27,986 nucleotides of DNA from JBGSOV01 sp964558715. GTDB lineage: Bacteria > Patescibacteriota > Gracilibacteria > CAIRYL01 > GCA-016699755. A program made the position numbers and the translations under genes. The notes beneath the pieces were generated by a model. That model was not told the DNA's origin and ran no database searches. It saw only the letters and a list, made by a program, of their open reading frames with translations. The DNA lies in NCBI GenBank assembly GCA_964558715.1, contig CAZLFD010000016.1:1-27986 (forward strand). The letters are read 5' to 3'. This document shows positions 24,001 to 27,986 of the stretch, piece after piece. Within the stretch, counting starts at the first letter, position 1. Each line of letters starts with the position of its first letter.

Positions 24001-27000
24001 ATTATTCGGATTGGTCTCTTCTGTAGTAATCGGGAGGAAATCGGCGCTTTCGATATGCGCTTCGCATTCAAACTTATCAGCAGTCGGTGTGCCGAATCCG
24101 GCGGCCACGCTGCCGCTAAAGTCGAAGCTGCCACTACTGCCTGCCGGAGTACCGGGGTAACCGGCTTCGGTATCGAACGGTCCAAAGGTAACAGTATTGC
24201 CACTGACATTGCCTTCCGATGAAGCCAGGTTCGTCAGCGCATCGGCATCACAGGTGACCGTAATAGTCGTATCATCCATATCGACGTTTCCCAGATTTTG
24301 CCAGTCGACGCGGAAGTCGATGTCGGCTGCGGGTGCAACTCCGTAGTCGTTTGCAAATAGCTGTACCGCAAGATCAGCTTCGGCTGCGGCTCCTTTGATC
24401 CGCACAGTGGCGGTATCATTCTGGCCAGAGTCGACCAGTGTTGCAGTATTGACAAAGGTAGAAGTGCTACTGACCGCGACATTACTATTATTGGCGGTGC
24501 GTGCGTAGCTGATACTAGCGGTAGCATTTGGCGCCAGAATACATTCCAACGGATTGGATTCATCAAAGATGTTCCCGGCAACACAAACACCCGGAGGTGT
24601 TATGAGAGCCGGTCCATTTAGTGTCAAGCTGCCGCCATTGGTTCCAGCGGCTTGCACGTCGGTTATCGTCACAATTCCGGTGCGCGCTCCGGTATTTTTG
24701 ACCACAACGGCAAAGTAAGCGTTGTCGCCATCATCGATGGTAATTGATTCATCGGTATAGACGGTTCCGTTTTTCGAGACTTGTTTCGTAATTTCGAAAT
24801 CCGGTTCGTTGACCGGCACGACGATTGTTTTACATTGTGCGCTTTCGCCGCTTTGATTCTTGTCGTTGTAGACCGTCACAGTGATGCTGGTTTCTGCGGT
24901 GATCCCTGCCGAGACATCGTACAGAGTTTCAGTACCGTTCGCATTCACGGGGCTGCCAGGGCTAAATTCAATACGATAGCTTGACTGGTTCCCAGAATTC
25001 CAACTCAAGAGGAAAGGCTGATTCGGATTGACCGAACTTGGTGAAGCGATCAGATTCGCACAAGTCGGCGCAGATGGAGGGCCGTAGATCGTCACATTGG
25101 CCGAGTCGTTATCGACTGGAGCGCCGTTTCTCGTCAAGCGAGCAGTATCAACCAGATTGGTGAAATCTCCTCCCGGAATATCTGCTTGGCTGGCAGTACG
25201 CGTGTAGGTCACCGTTACCACCTGCCAGGCAGGCAAGTTGGCAATGGTGATGCCGCCGCCAGCAAGTGTTCCACTACAGGTAGCCGATGTAGCGCAGGCA
25301 ATACTTTCGTTTGTCGGAGCGCTCAACCCGCCGCCGTTGGTAGGTGCGCTGAGAGTATCGGTTAGCACCACTGTGCCTGGCCCCGCACCGGTATTTTGGA
25401 TACGAACGCGGTAGTAGGCAGTCTGGCCATCATACAGCGAAACGATCTCGCTAAAATCCTGATTGTCTTTGCTGACTTCTTTTTGAATTGTAAAGTCCGA
25501 GGTTCCAGTACCAGCAATCGAGACACTGGCGGTATCGCTTGCTACCTTTTGGGTAGAAATATATAAATCGGCAGTATCGATGATCGTCGAGCTTTGGCCG
25601 ATCGGTACACCACCGTTATCAGCGATGCGCTGATAATCGATGATAAAGACCTCGCCCACCGGTAGATTTGTTACCGAAAAGCCACTGCCTGCAAGTGTGC
25701 CAGAACAGATAGCTCCACTATTACATGTAAAGGTCTCATTCATGATGTTTGTGAGGCTGCCACCGTTTGTGGCGCTTGAGAGCGTATCTTTAATCGTGAA
25801 CGAGCCTGGCCCGGTACCGGTGTTTTCTACCGCGATGCGGTAATAAGCGATTTCGTCGTCTTCTATACTTACATTCTCGACAAAACCACCATCCACTTTG
25901 GTAACACGTTTTTCAATGGTCAGGTCGGCAAAAGGAGCCGGCCCGGTAACGATGACTTTTGCGTCATCTGAAGCGCCGGTCGAAAGTGTGGCGCGGTCGA
26001 CCAGGTCTGAAGTATCGTTTGTCGGAACGGCAGAGTTACTGGCAGCACGACGATAAAACACAGATACTTGTTTTCCCGGTTTGAGGTTGGTGATTGAAAT
26101 ATTGCCGCCGCCCAAGTTACCTCCACAGCTCGCTTCGGTATCGCAGATGATCTCTTGATCGGTAATCGCACCCAGAGCACCGCCGTTCGTTGGCGCGAGC
26201 TGCACATCGGTTATCGTCGTGCTGCCGGTGGCATCACCATCGTTTTTGATGATCAGGCGATAGTAGGCAGTTTCGCCGTCACCGATCGTGATCTCATTAC
26301 CAAAACTGCCGCCTTGGCGGTCGTAGCTGACATTCTTTTGAATTGTGAATTTTGGCGTCAAACCTTCTCCGACAATAGTCACGCTGGCCTGGTCATTGTC
26401 ACCGGTGCTAATGGTTGCGGTGTCAACAACATTACTGTTTTGCCCACCGGGAACACCAGCGTTGCTGGCGACCCGTTGGTAATCGACGATGACGATTTCT
26501 CCTGGTACCAGATTCGAAATCTGTATACCGCTGCCGATATTGCCAGAACAGGTAGCAGTACCACAGTCGATCGCTTCCAGTTGAATTGCACTTAAACTAC
26601 CACCATTATTTGGGGCGGCAAGCACATCTGTTAGTGTTAGCGAACCATTTGCTGTTCCACTGTTGCGGACGGCAATGCGGTAGTAGGCACGGCCACCATC
26701 TTCGACGATCGCATTCTTAGCAAATGGTCCGCCGTTGCTAACACGCTTTTCTACGCTCAGTTCAGGCATAGCTTCTGGAGCACGGATGTATACGGTAGCT
26801 TGGTCGGTTTCACCACTCGAAAGTGCAGCCAGGTTATCGATTCGTGTTGTTTCATCAAGCGGGATCGCCGTATTGTTCGCGAGACGCTCATAGGTGATCG
26901 TCGCTGATTTACCTGGTTCAAGATTGGTGATCGTCAGCCCGACACCGGTTACGTTTCCGTCACAAGTCGCCGCGCTTGGGCAGACCACACTGTAATTGAT

Positions 27001-27986
27001 CGCTGGTCCGAGACTACCGCCGTTCGTTCCAGAATTCAGGCGGTCAGTGACCGTCACATCTCCGGCACCATCGCCGATATTTTCGACAAATATCTTATAG
27101 AAGGCGTTCGCTCCGCCATTGAGGGTGACTTCTTCTTTATATCCAGTATTTGATTCGGACACTTTTTTGATGATGGTGAATTTCGGTTGTGCGCGTTGCC
27201 CTTCAATCGTCACGCTGGCGCTGTCGCTTGCACCAGTCGAAAGATACGCGGTATCAGGAATGTTACTGGCTTGTCCGATCTGCACTCCGCCATTGCTGAC
27301 GGATCGTCTGTAGTGGATAGTCACCGATTTACCGGCACCAAGACTATTGATCGCCACTCCGGCATTCGTAAGCGAGCCCGAACAGTTGGCGCCAGCGGCA
27401 CAGGTTACATTTTCGCTTACAATCGGTCCGAGACTGCCGCCATTGCTGGCAGAGCCAAGCGCATCGGTAACGGTCACGTTGCCGGCTCCATCTCCGTTAT
27501 TTAACACTGTGATCTTATAGTAGGCACTATCGCCATCGCGAGCGGTTATGTTTTCTTTATATCCGGTCGTCGTTTCAGAGACTTGTTTGCTGATGGAAAA
27601 ATTCGGTAACGGCTGTCCACCCTCTACGGTGACCGTCGCGGAATCGGTAAGTCCATTGGTAAGCCGAGCGATGTTGGGGAGATTACTGGCCTGGCCGAGT
27701 GGTACGCCACTGGCGCTAACAGGCCGTTGATAGGTTATGGTGACAGACTGCCCAGGCCCGAGATTGGTAATATTGACTCCGTTCCCGCTACCCCAACTAC
27801 CCCAACCACCCCAGCCCCCACTGCCCCCAATAGTCCCCACATTTCCAACCTGCCCAACAGTCTCAACCTGCCCAACCTGCCCAACAGTCTCAACTTGCCC
27901 AACAGTCTCAACCTGCCCAACCTGCCCAACAGTCTCAACCTGCCCAACCTGCCCAACCTGCCCAACAGTCTCAACTTGCCCAACTT
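21019..27986 (-). CDS. Giant DUF11-repeat surface protein, 5' end outside the window
   Basis: At least 2,321 residues are visible and the frame stays open to the window edge, so the start is missing; the GTG at 27838-27840 is an ordinary valine codon. The protein is a chain of about fifteen beta-sandwich repeats of the DUF11 (conserved repeat) type. Six N-terminal units (about 25085-27615) of about 140 residues each open with FxIxKxVS and carry NGGSLG, a CxxxxxC pair and NxATLSTG near the end. An Ig-like module lies at about 24800-25075. Diverged units, several with FTDDxTDxLxYA and WPA motifs, run from about 24800 to 22080. Twenty-four glycines follow (21997-22068), then two more units and a C-terminal anchor: SSGPGTYALALLSGMFFLF and RYRMKKE. 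It is probably a cell-surface stalk or adhesin. Confidence 0.92.
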   Translation of the reverse strand, partial: VGQVETVGQVGQVGQVETVGQVGQVETVGQVETVGQVGQVETVGQVGNVGTIGGSGGWGGWGSWGSGNGVNITNLGPGQSVTITYQRPVSASGVPLGQASNLPNIARLTNGLTDSATVTVEGGQPLPNFSISKQVSETTTGYKENITARDGDSAYYKITVLNNGDGAGNVTVTDALGSASNGGSLGPIVSENVTCAAGANCSGSLTNAGVAINSLGAGKSVTIHYRRSVSNGGVQIGQASNIPDTAYLSTGASDSASVTIEGQRAQPKFTIIKKVSESNTGYKEEVTLNGGANAFYKIFVENIGDGAGDVTVTDRLNSGTNGGSLGPAINYSVVCPSAATCDGNVTGVGLTITNLEPGKSATITYERLANNTAIPLDETTRIDNLAALSSGETDQATVYIRAPEAMPELSVEKRVSNGGPFAKNAIVEDGGRAYYRIAVRNSGTANGSLTLTDVLAAPNNGGSLSAIQLEAIDCGTATCSGNIGSGIQISNLVPGEIVIVDYQRVASNAGVPGGQNSNVVDTATISTGDNDQASVTIVGEGLTPKFTIQKNVSYDRQGGSFGNEITIGDGETAYYRLIIKNDGDATGSTTITDVQLAPTNGGALGAITDQEIICDTEASCGGNLGGGNISITNLKPGKQVSVFYRRAASNSAVPTNDTSDLVDRATLSTGASDDAKVIVTGPAPFADLTIEKRVTKVDGGFVENVSIEDDEIAYYRIAVENTGTGPGSFTIKDTLSSATNGGSLTNIMNETFTCNSGAICSGTLAGSGFSVTNLPVGEVFIIDYQRIADNGGVPIGQSSTIIDTADLYISTQKVASDTASVSIAGTGTSDFTIQKEVSKDNQDFSEIVSLYDGQTAYYRVRIQNTGAGPGTVVLTDTLSAPTNGGGLSAPTNESIACATSATCSGTLAGGGITIANLPAWQVVTVTYTRTASQADIPGGDFTNLVDTARLTRNGAPVDNDSANVTIYGPPSAPTCANLIASPSSVNPNQPFLLSWNSGNQSSYRIEFSPGSPVNANGTETLYDVSAGITAETSITVTVYNDKNQSGESAQCKTIVVPVNEPDFEITKQVSKNGTVYTDESITIDDGDNAYFAVVVKNTGARTGIVTITDVQAAGTNGGSLTLNGPALITPPGVCVAGNIFDESNPLECILAPNATASISYARTANNSNVAVSSTSTFVNTATLVDSGQNDTATVRIKGAAAEADLAVQLFANDYGVAPAADIDFRVDWQNLGNVDMDDTTITVTCDADALTNLASSEGNVSGNTVTFGPFDTEAGYPGTPAGSSGSFDFSGSVAAGFGTPTADKFECEAHIESADFLPITTEETNPNNNDDWIEVWVSPDNASKKAKKVTNARTGESGTLVQAIEGDELIYTLSYTTGDEAENNFVFTDDVTDTLEYATITDLGGATKTGNTLNWPAQDIPAFTTVEVTFTIEIFNNIDSVDGDFTLTNVFGDTTHIEVPDLTKEKFVQINNGPRFKNGPVRANDVVTYINSVTNNGTANRSGFVFTDDITDVLEYANVLDLNGGTLNTTTNVVSWPAVTIPAGDTVEQTFQVQIKSPLPENGDFTITNIFGDTTELTPAEVALAKSVLNTRSEEEGTSIKAEAGDDLVYTLSVTETGGASAFEDYVISDNVTDILQYATIGNISDGGTLDTANNVVIWPATDVPAGDNVTRTFEVTVNPEDTWPFDGDLEMENVFGNLVTVTVGKVIVDNVIEKTALPNLVTPEMELVYTITYFNQGEFTSTGNIVTDDFDETKLKIKEDTDGNPIIPAFCDILGGAQLVCEVGPLAPGAPAQSFTYTTIVLDDVTTDIQNTVEITQLQEDINLDNNKDSAITPVNGGGLTITKDVTPSSLVTGQYATYTVVVTNISPTAKTFQVEDIQQPGNNGGTLSFDNNNFSVTFSPAGSGTTAGSIGLGPVTITELDPGAKVTLSYRYKANNEEIPFNQSSQFLNTATIVETDLSDDAEVFIVGPSGGGGGGGGGGGGGGGGGGGGGGGGRRTVSDSVNLYIAKEAKDKDGKWQDANTLDLAALIGSKKTQDVEYRIIVRNEGSVDGKDVEIEDIFTSQSLIRAAVKGVEGAEWDGKRQVFSLESLRRSEAETISYTATLVQQKSTGEIASGENIAEIIAADAVKPTLSIGLRSRGTTIRGIGQQDPAVVQFSDENKLDLRKVVDKPEAKPGDEVTFTIVAHNRSEFDYENLTITDNFPFAFLDLVKANDLRDINRADEQLIFGKRVLRAGDIWIIKLKTKVKNTVPGNTRVRNTVTITAENADLSDLFAFAEVVITPMPRPEVLISSGPGTYALALLSGMFFLFVAGRYRMKKE
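21997..22068. repeat. Hexanucleotide microsatellite coding for 24 glycines
   Basis: The plus strand repeats mostly CCACCT, broken once near 22051-22057 by TCC runs. Read on the minus strand it gives 24 consecutive glycine codons in the giant protein. Because the unit is six bases, slippage would change the glycine number in steps of two without breaking the frame. Confidence 0.95.
27847..27986. repeat. 9-nt tandem array at the window edge
   Basis: Fifteen full 9-bp units plus 5 bases run to the window end. Two unit types alternate irregularly: AACCTGCCC (or AACTTGCCC), ten copies, and AACAGTCTC, five copies. On the minus strand they read GQV and ETV tripeptides in frame with the giant protein, followed by a Gly/Trp-rich stretch (27780-27846). 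The array is also open in other frames. Its full length cannot be seen here. Confidence 0.9.

Noticed and set aside
27838..27840. GTG as start of the giant gene
   Set aside because: It lies inside a continuous frame that stays open to the window edge, and no signal peptide follows it. It is an internal valine.
27735..27983. Minus-strand frame of repeated Leu-Gly-Arg near the window end
   Set aside because: It is another reading of the 9-nt array and overlaps the DUF11 gene, whose frame continues through the array without a stop.
27847..27986. Possible CRISPR array
   Set aside because: Units are 9 nt, contiguous, and have no unique spacers; there are no cas genes.

Overview
The window reads as ordinary bacterial chromosome, most likely from a candidate-phylum (CPR/Patescibacteria-like, for example Peregrinibacteria-type) organism or another little-cultured lineage. 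This is an inference from a single-chain glycyl-tRNA synthetase, many short orphan genes, a giant DUF11-repeat surface protein, genes with almost no Shine-Dalgarno sequences, and several short 5' leaders. UGA is used as a normal stop (for example in rsmG and leuC), so this is not a Gracilibacteria-type recoded genome. No tRNA, rRNA, CRISPR array, phage module or intact transposon was found.

Layout. 1-910: two small orphan genes on the plus strand with recognisable promoters. 973-8737: a minus-strand block holding hflX, a lipoprotein gene overlapping it, a small anchored exported protein, glycyl-tRNA synthetase (with a perfect 31-bp palindrome at its promoter), an Mrs2/CorA-type magnesium channel, a broken RAYT-type transposase and comEC. 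9186-10941: a plus-strand pair, a photolyase-related flavoprotein that lacks the family's Fe-S ligands, and a small Smr-domain protein. 11010-11239: a decayed transposase fragment. 11441-13438: a minus-strand TPR protein with large acidic inserts. 13784-19755: a plus-strand run of leuC, an orphan gene, msrAB, leuD, rsmG, rlmE and ung. 19818-20941: two orphan genes with gene debris between them, including a second copy of the ung 3' end. 21019-27986: one very large minus-strand gene whose 5' end lies outside the window.

How the genes fit together. Housekeeping functions dominate: translation and ribosome maintenance (hflX, glyS, rsmG, rlmE), DNA repair and uptake (ung, the photolyase-like protein, Smr, comEC), and repair of oxidised methionine outside the membrane (msrAB). 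LeuC and LeuD are the two halves of one isomerase but are separated by two unrelated genes and have no leuA or leuB beside them. Several products face the outside: the lipoprotein, the 191-aa anchored protein, MsrAB and the giant repeat protein. The last shares a C-terminal (S/T)GP-plus-hydrophobic tail with the 191-aa protein.

The most unusual parts are the giant protein with its 24-glycine hexanucleotide tract and its 9-nt tandem array at the window edge, the palindrome at glyS, the ung-tail duplication with neighbouring debris, and the transposase remnant that seems to have supplied the 3' end of comEC. All product names come from reading the translations by eye; no database search was run.
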